A DNA stretch of 64,000 bases from Zizania palustris (lineage: Eukaryota; Streptophyta; Magnoliopsida; Poales; Poaceae), in assembly GCA_019279435.1 (NCBI GenBank), contig JAAALK010000082.1:26197034-26261033 (forward strand), read 5' to 3'. The notes under the pieces were generated by a model. It did no database searches. It was not told where the DNA came from and saw only the letters and a list, made by a program, of their open reading frames with translations. Positions 55,001 to 64,000 of this stretch are shown piece by piece. Position numbers and translations under genes: made by a program. The first letter of the stretch is position 1. Each line of letters begins with the position of its first letter.

Positions 55001-57319
55001 ATGCTCGATGATGCTCCGGTCAACCCCGGTGATGTCTTCGTTGGTCCAGGCAAAGACGTCCAGATTTTGCTTGACGACTTCTTCCAATGAGACAACTATC
55101 TCTGGGGATAGTCCTTTGCCGAACTGTACTGGATATTCTTTGCCATCTTTTGAAATTATCCTTGTCTCGACATCACCTTCCGGGCTTGGCTTGAGGGAGA
55201 GTCCCTTTGAAGGGTTCGAAGCCTCTGGCACCTCTTCGGTGCCCTCCACCATGTTGTGCACTTGCCGGGGATCCAACGGTGTCCGTGCCCATACTCCGTT
55301 CTCTGGGCTATAGCTTGGTCTCCTGAAATAGTAAGCACTCCACCTTGCGTGGGCATTTTGAGACAAAGATAATTGTGGTGCGCTATAGCCCCGAACTGGT
55401 TCAGCATCCCTCGGCCGAAGATTGCGTTGTAAGCATAGGGGGCGTCGACAATGTCGAAGATCACCTCTTCTACCCTGGCCAAAGGCCCCTCTCCGAAAAC
55501 AACCTCGAGGTCTATCTGGTCGAGGGCATCGAGAGGCGGCCCTGAGAACCCTTGAAGTGGCCGGGCCGCTGGAAGTAGATGCTTCCGGGAGATGCACATT
55601 TGATCGAAGGCCTAAACGAAAAGTATGTCTACGGATCTCCCGCCGTCCACCAGGATCCTTCGGACTTCCACCCCTGCTATGTCTGCGGAAATGACCAAGG
55701 GGTCAGCATGGGGAAACTTTACCCCCGCGGCATCGCTGGCAGTAAATGAGATGGGCACATGAGACCACTTTGGCATCCCCTCTGCGGAGCTCGAAGTCCC
55801 AATGTGTCCGACCTCGCGGACATATTCACGCCACTGTCTTTTGGACATGTTCCCGAGGGTCCCCCCCTCTGGAGATGGGCAGGACCACTCGTTTGCCGCG
55901 GTCTTGTGGGTCTTCCTGCTTCGGTGGTGGCATAATGTTGGCCACCGGAAGTCGCATGGGGGCTTCGGGGACACCGGCTCGGGCCACGATTTGCATAGGC
56001 TCCGACCGTGCCGCTGGCGGGGCTCGATCCGAAGTACCCTGCCCGGTACTTCGCCCAAGGTAGTCGCCCCGAAGGGCCAACACTGCCTTTCAATCCTTCA
56101 TGTCATGGCTTCTATTGTTGCCATGCACGCAGCAGTAAAAACTCTGGCGCCTGCCAGGTGCTCTCTCTTGAGGCTTCGGCGCTCTAGCCTTGAAGTTCTG
56201 CGGCTGTTGATAACAGGCAGGTGCCTTCGGAATGGATGGTGCAATGCTTAGCACCTCCGAACAGAAATGTTTCTTCCCTCACCTGTGCTCGTTTAAGCGG
56301 CTATCTTGAGGGGGTTGCAGAGGAGCCAAGGCCTCTGGCTCCGTCTTAACTTCTCGGAGGGTAGGTGCGGGTGCTCTGGCTCGCCGAAGACAACCTTCCT
56401 CCGCCTTGGCATACTGTTCGAAGTATGCCATCAGCTATGCCACAGACGTCACCGGCTTCCGATGAAGCTTCCTGAGGAGGTCGGGGTTTAGCACCCCTTC
56501 ACGGGCGACGTCGACTACCGAAGAGGTAGACAGGCCCTTAATCTGTGATTTGGTGTGGGCGAAGCGCGTGAAGTACTCCCGGAGTGTTTCTCCCACTCGC
56601 TGTTTTACCTGGAACAAGCTCCCTGTGGACATCGGGGCCACAAAGGTACCCTGGAAGTTGCTCACAAACTTCTTCTTCCGCTGTTCCCAGGACCTGATCG
56701 ATCCTGGCTTCAGGGACCAGAACCATCGGAGCGCCACGCCTTCGAGAGCGAGGGGGAAACACTTCGCCATAGTGTTTCGCACCCCTCCGCTTGCTTCTAT
56801 TGCCAGGGCATATGAGCGAGCGAACTCTTCGGGGTCTGACCCACCAGAGTACTTATGCAACTTCGAGGCCTTGAATCTGGGATCGAAGGGCACTCTTTGC
56901 AAGTCCGAATGTAGCGGAGACTCATCGTCGAAAGATGCGTTCTCAGCCTCCTCCGGGACTTGGGCAGCTTCTAGGAGATTGCGAGCACCACCATCTTGAG
57001 GCCCTTCAAGAGTTTCGGTGGAGGCTTGAGTGCGGAGGCGATCGGCGGCCTCTTGCCTCCACCTAGCCACTTCCTCCTAGAGCCTTTCTAGTTGAGTAGC
57101 CTCGGTTCCAGGAAGGTCTTCGTCTTCATCGGAGGGCAGCTCCGGGTCCTGGGAGCTGACATAATCAGTGCGAAGCACCGTAGGAGGAGCTCGGGGACCT
57201 CTGGATACTCGACGCCCAACGACATCTTCGAGAACCATTAGAGTGGTTGAGGGTCTGGCTCCTGTGGTCCGAGGGGACCTTCGGAGAGGACCCGAGGCTT
57301 GGCTTTGCTTCGGAGGCAT
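52015..57319 (-). pseudogene. Gypsy 2 gag-pol, broken by stops and frameshifts
   Basis: ATG at 57319 (MPPKQSQA) matches the gypsy 1 start. Gag core (WFWSLKPGSI) lies at about 56700, protease region (VRRILVDGG, with GRS in place of the usual GSS) at about 55640, reverse transcriptase (motif reads YMDGI, so the second catalytic Asp is changed to Gly) at about 54510, RNase H regions to 53300, and integrase with DLIGPF, VDNGTQF and NGAVERANG at 52830-52500. Breaks occur near 57075, 56435, 56060, 55610, 54040, 53830, 53620 and 52970. The YMDG change alone would abolish polymerase activity. Confidence 0.9.
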
Positions 57320-57525
57320 AGCTAGCCACGAAGAGGTCTGAAGACCGGGGACTTCAATTGATCTAGGAAGGCGAGCGAGGGCCTTCGAACCGCACTAAGA
57401 AGCCCCTTACCGAAGGGTGCGCGGAATCTTGGGACTCCGAGGCTCCCTCCGTAAGTGCTCTTCGAAGTGCTGTCAGCAGTAGAGAACAAGCTTCTAGAAC
57501 TTGGTTCCCCACGGATGACGCCAAC

Positions 57526-58016
57526 TGTTGGCGTAAAAGTTTACGCTAACAGGTTCTCTGAGATCAAGAATGGACAAACAATGAATTCGTGTTTAAGAAC
57601 GGTCTCAAGCCTCCGTATTGGATAATAGCTCGAGTAGTTCAAATATGTGTGTTGAATAACTGCGTATTCGATCCCGGTTACAAGGTATAGAGGGGGTTTT
57701 TATAGGCAAAAATGTATAAGGAAAAGACATAATTACCCCTAGATTACAACCGACATAGTGGAGACTATTTGGTACCCGGAGCAGGGTTAAAAGAGTAAAG
57801 TTATCCGGGGCAGACGGATAGGCCAAACGTCTTATCAATCCAGCCGTTCTGCTTCAGAGCCTTCATATCTTGTGAAGGGCTTCTCCGTACGTCGGATCGA
57901 GGCACCCTTCGGCTTGACTCCTTCTCCTTCGAATAAGAGCCCACCAGCTCCGAAGCTTAGCGAATCTTCGAGTTGTTAATCTCTAAGTCTTGAAAGTGAA
58001 GTAATTTCCCCCAACA
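57526..58016 (-). repeat. 5' LTR of gypsy 2
   Basis: 491 bp with a minus-strand TATAAAAA at 57697-57704, changed from TATAAATA in the other LTR. The primer site next to it (57506-57523) reads TGGCGTCATCCGTGGGGA, two changes from gypsy 1. Confidence 0.92.
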
Positions 58017-58758
58017 ACAGTGTCAAAGGTGGGAAATGTATGAAAACTCTTCTTGGCTACAGTAGTCAGCTATTACTTCCGAAGCCACTATATTAATTCT
58101 CAAGTTAGGAGATTGTGTTGTTCTCTCTCTCTAGTGTTGTTGAGGCCTCAGCATATTTTGTGTTGTATTTCAAAATGTTCATGGCTGCCATGGAACCATG
58201 AGCACATCCATTCCCTGTCAGCAACACGAGAAAGAAGAAGTTGTTGATGGAAATGGATGTGTCCCATGGCTTGATGACATACATGAGATAACTCAATATC
58301 AATTTGCATCATAGGCCTCTAAAAGGAATTGCAGAATCTAATGTTGGTCTTCAGCCAGATGAACTTGAGGATTAGTATAGTAGCCTTAGAAGTAATAGCA
58401 GTAGTAAACTGATCACAATGTCAAAGGTGGAAAATGAATGAAAACTCTTCTTGGCTACAATAGTCAGCTATTACTTCCGAAGCCACTATATTAATTCTCA
58501 AGTTAGGAGATTGTGTTGTTTTCTCTCTCTAGTGTTGTTGAGGCCTCATCATATTTTGTGTTGTTTTTCAAAATGTTCATGGCTACCAAGGAACCGTGTG
58601 CACAACCATTCCCTGCCAGCAACACGAGAAATAAGTTGTTGATGGGAATGGATGTGTCACACGGTTTGATGACATACATGGGATAACTCAATAACAATTT
58701 GCATCATAGGCCTCTAAAAGGAATTGCAGAATCTAATGTTGGTCTTTAGCCGGATTAG
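58017..58758. repeat. About 398-bp tandem array, units 2 (rest), 3 and 4 (partial)
   Basis: Units start at about 58069 and 58467. The last one ends near 58758, where a GCAGTGGTGGGCATCC motif of the CACTA subterminal type takes over. Minus-strand frames at 58105-58302 and 58503-58697 match those of the first two units. Confidence 0.88.
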
Positions 58759-59310
58759 CAGTGGTGGGCATCCTAATTGAGCTTAAAGGAGCACAAAGTG
58801 TCATTGGTGAGCCAAACAAATTTCTAGCAAATTCTATAGGATTCACTCCCTAACATCATGGAATCCTTTGTTTCTCATGTGGTAAGCCAAACAATTTTTT
58901 AGCAAATTCTATAGGAATCCATTCCTATAGGATTCAAATATATACTACATCTCAATATGTATGTTACCAAAGAATGTGGGAAATGTAGCATGTTAGCATC
59001 ACTATAAATTTATAGATTTTTAACCAAATTTATTAATTCTTTTTAGAGCACAATGATAAGAGAATTTTTTCCAGCTATCTACCATTATCTACCACATTTT
59101 CTCATAACTAAAGTGCAGAAGGAAGAGATACACCATATGAGAAGCAATAGCTCAATCTCTTCTGTTGTCTGAAGTGTATACTTCCATTCAATGCTAGAGG
59201 TGAAAATGTTATGAAAATTCAAGGTAAAGATGAACCATTTTCCTACAAACCCCTCTAATTTCCTTCCCTCTTCATGAGTCAATAGCAACCAACAACTTTT
59301 GAAAATGCAT
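58759..59310. other. AT-rich stretch with a 72-bp duplicated phrase, no gene seen
   Basis: The phrase AGCCAAACAA...TTCTAGCAAATTCTATAGGA occurs at about 58811 and 58882. The rest has no frame or boundary of note. Confidence 0.4.
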
Positions 59311-59394
59311 TCAACCACATTCAAACCATAACCTAAACAATATGAACTCTAAACAACAAACCCAATCTAAAAATGCATTCAAACCATAACCTAC

Positions 59395-59756
59395 CAGTGT
59401 CGGCGGTGGGCTCTGGTGGCGGCGGCGGTCTTTGGGGCGGCGATGGGGATGGCGCACAGTGAAGGGCTCTGGGGGGCGGTGGTGGGCTCTGACGATGGCG
59501 ACGGGCCGGCTCCGGTGACGGCGCTGGGAAAAGGTGGCGGTGGCAGTCTCCGGTGGCGGCGGTGGTCTCCGGGGTGGCGACGGGGACGACGCACGGTGAA
59601 GGGCTCTGGGGGGCGGTGGCAGGCTCCGGCGAGGGCGTCGGGAAATGGTGGCGGCGATGGTCTCCGAGGGCGGCTGTGGTCTCCGAGGTTGGCGGCGGTC
59701 TCCAGTGGCGGCGGCAGTCTCCGAGGAGGACGGTGGGAGTTTGATTTGCAAATGAA
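59395..59756 (-). promoter_or_regulatory. GC-rich leader with repeated GGCGGTGGTCTCCG units downstream of a CACTA promoter-like block
   Basis: Roughly 360 bp of short, imperfect GGCGG/GGTGG/CTCCG repeats lie immediately downstream (minus strand) of the TATA-bearing block at 59757-60075. Pro- and Arg-rich open frames on the minus strand reflect composition and resemble no domain. In maize Spm the first, non-coding exon is also very GC-rich and is the methylated downstream control region; by position this could be its counterpart for the TNPA-like gene. Confidence 0.45.
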
Positions 59757-60075
59757 CTAGGGTTTAGTCTGGGCGGGAGCCAAAAACTATATATTACTAG
59801 TATAGTAGTGGCGGGCATACGCTGACGTCAGCATACCCGCCACTGATATTTCTCGTAGTAGTGGTCGGCGAAGACTTAGTAGTGGCGGGCCGCTGACGTC
59901 ACCGACCGCCACTACTAGGGTTTAGTCTGGGCGGGTGGCAAAAACTATATATTACCAGTATAGTAGTGGCGGGCATACGCTGACGTCAGCATGCCCGCCA
60001 TTGATATTTCTCGTAGTAGTGGCGGGTGAAGACTTAGTAGTGGCGGGCCGCTGACGTCACCGACCGCCACTACTA
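59756..60075 (-). repeat. 158-bp tandem duplication of a promoter-like, palindrome-bearing CACTA end
   Basis: Two copies (59756-59913 and 59914-60075) share ACTAGGGTTTAGTCTGGGCG, CAAAAACTATATATTAC (a minus-strand TATATAG box) and a palindrome AGTGGCGGGCATACGC-TGACGTCA-GCATRCCCGCC (59807-59844; 59966-60002), then TTCTCGTAGTAGTG, a CACTA terminus in inverse orientation. Each copy has two TGACGTCA sites (59823, 59894, 59982, 60053), the core bound by bZIP factors. Confidence 0.85.
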
Positions 60076-60132
60076 ATATGGGTAGTAGGGATTATCTAGC
60101 ATACGCTGCCTTCCTTGTCAAGCAAGACTTTG

Positions 60133-60187
60133 TAGCGCAGTGGTGAGGGGAGTTGCTTTGGTGCCATGCGGTTCGAGGTTCGAACCT
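60133..60187 (+). repeat. tRNA-like module, copy 1
   Basis: TAGCGCAGTGG (60133-60143) resembles the internal A box and GGTTCGAACCT (60177-60187) the B box of RNA polymerase III promoters, 33 bp apart. The body does not fold into an evident complete tRNA by eye, so this is a tRNA-derived, SINE-like head at most. Confidence 0.5.
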
Positions 60188-60229
60188 TGCTGCCGGTAGG
60201 CGGTTTGAGGTTTGAACCTTGCTGCTAGC

Positions 60230-61100
60230 ATCTAATCATTTTTTTTCATTTATGTTCTAATTTTCATGACTTTTTTATTGATGTTTAAATTCTAGTTTGA
60301 ACTTGATTTTTTTTAACAATAAAAATACATCATAACTTATCAAATTTAAAAAATTGGTATTTTTCTGCCTCACTTTACTTTTTTTATTTCATTAAGAAAC
60401 CTGAGATTCTCTGGGGATGCATTAGGGTTTTGAGATGAAATGACTGATTTTGAAAGCAAAATCTATAGTTGATTCTTCCTTTGAAATTGAAACTTTTTGT
60501 ACAATAAAAATACAACACCAATATTCTAATTGCAAAAATTTGTATTTTTCTTCCTCAGTTTACTATTTTTATTTTATTAAGTGTGTTTTTATGATCAAAG
60601 TCAAAATAAGTTCAATTTGAACTACAAGACATGAAATAATTCACCAAAATTTATAGAAAAACCATATTCATGTTTTGACTCTATAATTAGTTATTATCCA
60701 ATAAATTTAAAACCATCATAAAAATGTAGGTTTCCACAACACTCGATCGACAACTTATATTTTTATAGTTTTTTAATCCTCAAAAAATAAAATAAAGTCT
60801 AAAAAATATGAGAATTGTCATGTTGTTATGACATGATCGATCCATAGATGTTGTCATAAAAAATAAAATTGTTTTGAGAAAATAATCATGTAGGACGTTA
60901 AGAAACCTAAGATTCTCCGGCGATGAATTAGGGTTTAGAGATGAAATGACTCAGGTTTGAAAGAAAAACCTATAGTTGATTCTTCCTTTGAACTTGAAAC
61001 TTTTTGTACAATAAAAATACAACACCAATATTATAATTGCAAAAATTGGTATTTTTCATTAACAGAAATTGGTATTTAAATGCAAAAAAGTCTAGGTAGA
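60230..61100. repeat. AT-rich spacer with internal duplicated blocks
   Basis: The block AAGAAACCTGAGATTCTC...TTGATTCTTCCTTTGAAATTGAAACTTTTTGTAC (about 60395-60530) recurs at about 60898-61035. The phrase TTTTTTTTAACAATAAAAATACATCATAACTTAT follows each tRNA-like module (about 60308, 61300, 61685). No gene. Confidence 0.6.
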
Positions 61101-61149
61101 GGTAGGGATTATCTAGCATACACTGCACACATTGCCGAGAAACACTTTG

Positions 61150-61204
61150 TAATGCAGTGGTGAGGGGAGTTGCTTTGGTGCCATGCGGTTCGAGGTTCGA
61201 ACCT
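61150..61204 (+). repeat. tRNA-like module, copy 2
   Basis: TAATGCAGTGG (61150-61160) and GGTTCGAACCT (61194-61204) with the same spacing and flanks (TAGGGATTATCTAGCATAC upstream) as copy 1. Confidence 0.5.
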
Positions 61205-61379
61205 TGCTGCTAGCACCAAAACTACATTTTTTCTATTTTGTACTTTTTTAAATTTTCAGCACTTTTTTATTGATGTTTAAATCCTTGTTTGAGCTTGATT
61301 TTTTTTAACAATAAAAATACATCATAACTTATCAAATTTAAAAAGTTGGTATTTTTCTGCCTCAGTTTACATCACTCGA

Positions 61380-61600
61380 CTTAGTGGTGGCGGGCCGATG
61401 ATGTTAGCATGCCCGCCACTGATTACACGTGCCCGCCACTACTAATATGGGTAGTAGGGATTATGTAGTATATAATACACTTCCTACAATGTTGAGAAAC
61501 ACTTGGTAGCGTAGTGGTGCGGGGGGCTCACTTGGGGCCATGCGGTTCGAGGTTCGAACCTCGTTGCCGGCAGGCGGTTTGAGGTTTGAACCTTGCTATT
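61380..61600. repeat. CACTA subterminal-type repeats followed by tRNA-like module, copy 3
   Basis: GTGGTGGCGGGCC...GCATGCCCGCCACTG and GTGCCCGCCACTACTAATATGGG (61385-61450) repeat the arrangement at 60045-60080. They are followed by TAGCGTAGTGG (61507-61517) and GGTTCGAACCT (61551-61561). A truncated fourth A-box copy (TAGCGCGGTGG) is at 61959-61969. Confidence 0.55.
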
Positions 61601-61609
61601 GGCCCCAAA

Positions 61610-61950
61610 CATTTTTTTTCATTTCTGTTCTAATTCTCAGCATATTTTTTATTGATGTTTAAATCTTCATTTGAACTTGAATTTTTTTAACAATAAAAAT
61701 ACATCATAACTTATAAATTTTTTTAAAAATGGCATTTTCTGCCTTGGTTTACGTTAGACATGTATTAAAAAAATTGGTATTTTTCTTTCTCTCTTTACTG
61801 TTTTTTATTTCACTAAGTGTGTTTTTATGATCAAAGTCAAAATAAGTTAAATTTGAACTACAAGACATGTATCTTTATAGTTTTTTAATCCTCAAAAAAT
61901 CAAATAAAGTCTAAAAAGACAAGACTTGTCATGTTGTTACGATATAATCG
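61610..61950. other. AT-rich spacer, no gene seen
   Basis: Repeats parts of the 60230-61100 spacer (AACAATAAAAATACATCATA; TCAAAATAAGTT.AATTTGAACTACAAGACATG). Otherwise featureless. Confidence 0.5.
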
Positions 61951-62172
61951 AGACTTTGTAGCGCGGTGGTGCGGGGGCTCGCTTGACACATCACGTTTAT
62001 TTGAAAGCAAGTAAACAAACACAAGTCCAAGCCGGGGAAACCAGCTTTCACATCGAAACGCACTACTTGTCAAACCCAGAAGAAAGATATGGTTTGGAGC
62101 TTCTTCTTCTTCCTCGGCACAAACCCAACCTATTTTTGGTTAAACAGATTAAAAGCCTCAACTTGCCAATCC

Positions 62173-62697
62173 TCAACCAACTCGGCATCATCAGGCAGTC
62201 TGAACGGCTCTCCATGTTCCTGAACAAGAAAATACACGTGGCGGCGATAGTGAGAACAACTTATCAATGATTGAATTAGCTGATAAAAATATAAAATTTG
62301 CATAAAAAGAGGATCTTGCCTCCTGCCTCCTCTTGCTGCCGCATTGCTCTACATGCTTCCCTTTTCCACCGCTAGCCTCGGCATGTTTCCCTCTGCCACC
62401 AGTTGTCTCATCATTCTTCCGTCTGCCAACACTTACCCTATCTGGTTGCGGTGATCGCGAGTCATCCTCCGAGTTGGAGTCCATTATGAGAATCACTTTC
62501 TTCGCCAAACAACTGCAAACTATACCATGTACCTTAAGTTTACCGCATTTGCAAACCTCACACATGCCACTTGATGTAGAGTCTGAGGATCCACTATTTG
62601 GTTCAATCTTAGGAGGAGCCATCGTGAACCGGCGAGGAGGGCGCTTTCGTCGAGGTTGGGGGTCGGGAATGGCTAGTGGGAAATTTATGGGCAACAT
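62173..62697 (-). CDS. Possible small two-exon gene of unknown function in the CACTA region
   Basis: An open frame from ATG 62697 (or the more natural internal ATG in MAPPKIEP at 62622) holds a Cys-rich stretch (CEVCKCGKLK...CSCL), an acidic stretch and a Gly/Lys-rich repeat (GKHAEASGGKGKHVEQ). It can be joined in phase from CAGGAG/GCAAGA (about 62323) to CAG/GAACATGGAGAGCC (about 62214), a GC-AG intron, giving EHGEPFRLPDDAELVEDW and a stop shortly after FNLFNQK. It lies downstream of a TATA box and GC-rich leader at 62990-63150 on the same strand. No family is recognised, and no transcript evidence is available. Confidence 0.35.
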
Positions 62698-62719
62698 ATA
62701 TACTTTGGTTAATTAATCT

Positions 62720-62980
62720 CGTGAATATATGGCAACATATATGCATCTGCAATTTTTTGTCACATTGATATAACATTAAAAAACATTATTGTTATAGTGG
62801 AAATTTTTTATCTCAGAATTTTTTATAGTACATTAAAAAACATTATTGTTATAATGCATTCTACTAGTAATATTATACTAAATTATATTACCATGCATAA
62901 ATTAATATAACAATTAGAAATCATTTTAACCCTAAGCTCGAATAAAATAAGACCAAAGATAGGTTAATAATCATTTACTG
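62720..62980. other. AT-rich stretch, possible intron of the small minus-strand gene
   Basis: Repeats of ACATTAAAAAACATTATTGTTATA occur twice (about 62771 and 62830). It separates the GC-rich leader (62990-63130) from the open frame at 62697. Confidence 0.35.
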
Positions 62981-62989
62981 ACTGGCGGC

Positions 62990-63216
62990 GACGGGCGGCG
63001 CTAACGGGCTTCGAGGACGGCGAGGACGGGCAGAGGGCGGTGGCGACGTGCTCCGGGACGGTAGCGACGGGAGTAGGGGGCGACAGGGGAGTTTAGGGTT
63101 TAGAAATTGAAACTAGGTTTTCGGACGGCGGGAGTGGAAAGTATATATAGGTGTATTAGAAGTGGCGGGCATGCTGACATCATCCTGCCCGTTACTGCTA
63201 TTTTCTCTTTGTAGTG
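62990..63216 (-). promoter_or_regulatory. CACTA end with promoter and GC-rich leader
   Basis: From the right on the minus strand: terminus-like CACTACAAAGAGAAAATAGC (63216-63197), a GGGC palindrome, TATATATA (63142-63149), AAACCCTAAACTCCCC, then a leader of GTCG/GCCG repeats to 62990. The order equals that of the 59756-60075 block plus its GC-rich leader, so two such heads point leftwards in this window. Confidence 0.5.
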
Positions 63217-63231
63217 GCGAGCGATGATGTC

Positions 63232-64000
63232 ACCATGTTCCCATAGATGTTTCATATCCTCCATCAAAGGTTCTAGAAAGATATCAATGTCATTGCCAGG
63301 TTGTTTTGGACCAGAAATTAGAGTAGTGAGCATAAGGTATTTTCTTTTATGGCACAACCATGATGGAATGTTGAACAAGCATAGAAAGAACGACCTCGTA
63401 CTATGTGGGTTCCTCATCTCACTGAAGGGATTCATTCCATCCGTGCTAAGTCCCATCCTGATATTTCTAGGATCGTCCGAGAAATCTGAATGGGCCAGGT
63501 CAAATGATTTCCACTGCCTAGCATCCGCAGGGTGCCGAAGTTTTCCGTCCTTCTTTCGCCCAGCGAAATGCCAGATTAATAGTTCAGCATCTCTGGGATT
63601 AGAGAACATACGTTTCAAGCGATCAATCACCGGTAGGTACCACATTACTAAGGCTGGAACTTTCCTCTCCGTCTTTTTTCCAGGATGGTCTTCAATAACA
63701 TTTTTATTCCTCTTCTACAACCTCTTATTATTCTTCTTCTAGTGGTCATTGTAGTCCTCCACACAGTCATTTGGACGTTTGTATCGACTTGCGTTGCACT
63801 GCGGACATCTCTCTAACAATCCATACTCTTTTCGATATAGGATACAGTGGTTCGGGCATGCATGAATCTTGTGAACGCCCAAAGTCAACGGACAAATCAT
63901 CTTCTTTGCTTGGTACGTATCAGATGGTAGACCATTGGGTTTTGGCAAAAACTTTTTTAGGAGTTGTAAAAGATCTGAAAAACTAGTGTTAGACCATCCA
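63232..64000 (-). pseudogene. TNP2 transposase of a CACTA element, N-terminal part, truncated
   Basis: The frame enters from the right edge (GWSNTSFSDLLQLLKKVLP), continues with IHACPNHCILYRKEYGLLERCPQC, a conserved TNP2 pattern with paired Cys, then meets TAG codons at 63741-63739 and 63717-63715. After these, in the same frame, come WYLPVIDRLKRMFSNPRDAE, WHFAGRKKDGKLRHPAD, LSTDGMNPF and GNDIDIFLEPLMEDMKHLW. At about 63232 the family sequence ends abruptly after WEHG and runs into CACTA subterminal-type DNA. TNP2 is the DNA-cleaving transposase of CACTA elements. The stops and the truncation make this copy inactive; Gln-to-stop changes are the simplest reading of the two TAGs. Confidence 0.88.

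Larger units (their letters stand above)
46449..58016 (-). mobile_element. Gypsy 2: older Tat-type Ty3/gypsy element inserted in the 398-bp array
   Basis: LTRs of 491 bp each at 46449-46939 and 57526-58016 (TGTTGGCG...CCAACA), perfect ACAGT duplicates at 46444-46448 and 58017-58021. The layout is that of gypsy 1 and the total length almost equal (11,568 against 11,563 bp). By eye the LTRs differ at roughly 20-25 positions (about 5 percent), giving some 2 My at 1.3e-8 (inference). Both gag-pol and the antisense gene are broken. Confidence 0.94.
41584..64000 (-). mobile_element. CACTA (En/Spm)-derived region, composite, right end outside the window
   Basis: A terminus CACTACTACAAAGCG starts at 41584, followed by subterminal GTGGCGGGC repeats. 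Minus-strand CACTA genes lie within: a TNPA-like gene at 42296-45614 and a TNP2 transposase piece at 63232-64000. Internal terminus-like ends in inverse orientation (GTAGTAGTG at 59854-59862 and about 60013-60021; GTAGTG at 63211-63216) show that several elements or element ends are joined. No 3-bp duplicate matching the left flank ATA was found, so the exact extent of any single element is unresolved. Gypsy 2 (46449-58016) is a later insertion. Confidence 0.7.

Noticed and set aside
59311..59818. Pro- and Arg-rich frames on the minus strand
   Set aside because: Three overlapping frames are open at once because of GGCGG/CTCCG repeats; better explained as a GC-rich leader than as a protein.
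60120..60200. Functional tRNA gene
   Set aside because: Only the two internal box motifs match; no acceptor stem pairing or clear anticodon arm could be drawn, and the 3' part runs on into a degenerate repeat of the B-box phrase.
61983..62270. 95-codon plus-strand frame
   Set aside because: It lies opposite the proposed minus-strand exon 2 and has no domain; its start comes directly after a decayed repeat module.

Overview
The window is transposon-dense nuclear DNA of a plant, most likely a grass (Poaceae). No host gene can be supported with confidence. The evidence for a grass is the combination of Sirevirus-type Ty1/copia elements, Tat-type Ty3/gypsy elements carrying an antisense 'Transposase_28-like' gene, and CACTA (En/Spm) DNA transposons. 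Species cannot be fixed from the sequence alone. Nearly all element genes are on the minus strand; the antisense genes of the gypsy elements are on the plus strand.

Layout. 1-4720: AT-rich intergenic DNA with MITE-like pieces and an LTR-like fragment. 4726-40930: one old Sirevirus-type copia element (copia 1), bounded by the 5-bp target duplication TCAGT and expanded by three later insertions. These are (i) a solo LTR of its own family at 13194-15140 (AAGGC duplication) inside gag; (ii) an 11.56-kb Tat-type gypsy element (gypsy 1) at 16287-27849 (GTCAT duplication), inserted exactly at the gag start codon; (iii) a 10.8-kb copia element (copia 2) at 29978-40815 (CATGC duplication), inserted in the 5' LTR of copia 1. 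Gypsy 1 has one uninterrupted 1798-codon gag-pol frame and LTRs that differ at one site by eye, so it is young. Copia 2 is also young (LTRs about 99.6% alike by eye) and has an intact pol frame, but gag carries a stop and a frame break.

40936-41581: an unclassified stretch ending in a 131-bp fragment of plastid 23S rDNA (a nuclear plastid insert), directly abutted by a CACTA terminus at 41584. 41584-64000: CACTA-derived DNA, running past the right edge. It holds subterminal palindromic repeats, a broken TNPA-like gene (Transposase_24-type region, DUF8039-like region, C-terminal Ulp1/C48-type peptidase), a tandem array of about 398-bp units split by a second, older Tat gypsy element (gypsy 2, 46449-58016, ACAGT duplication), a GC-rich leader with a duplicated promoter-like block, tRNA-like repeat modules, a possible small two-exon gene, and a truncated TNP2 transposase gene at the right edge.

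The most informative signals are the spliced, separately promoted antisense gene kept in both gypsy elements; the 3'-UTR tandem repeats that differ between them (60-bp monomers against 117-bp dimers); the plastid fragment at the CACTA border; and the repeated promoter-like and tRNA-like modules inside the CACTA region. All identity figures and ages are by-eye counts, not computed alignments.
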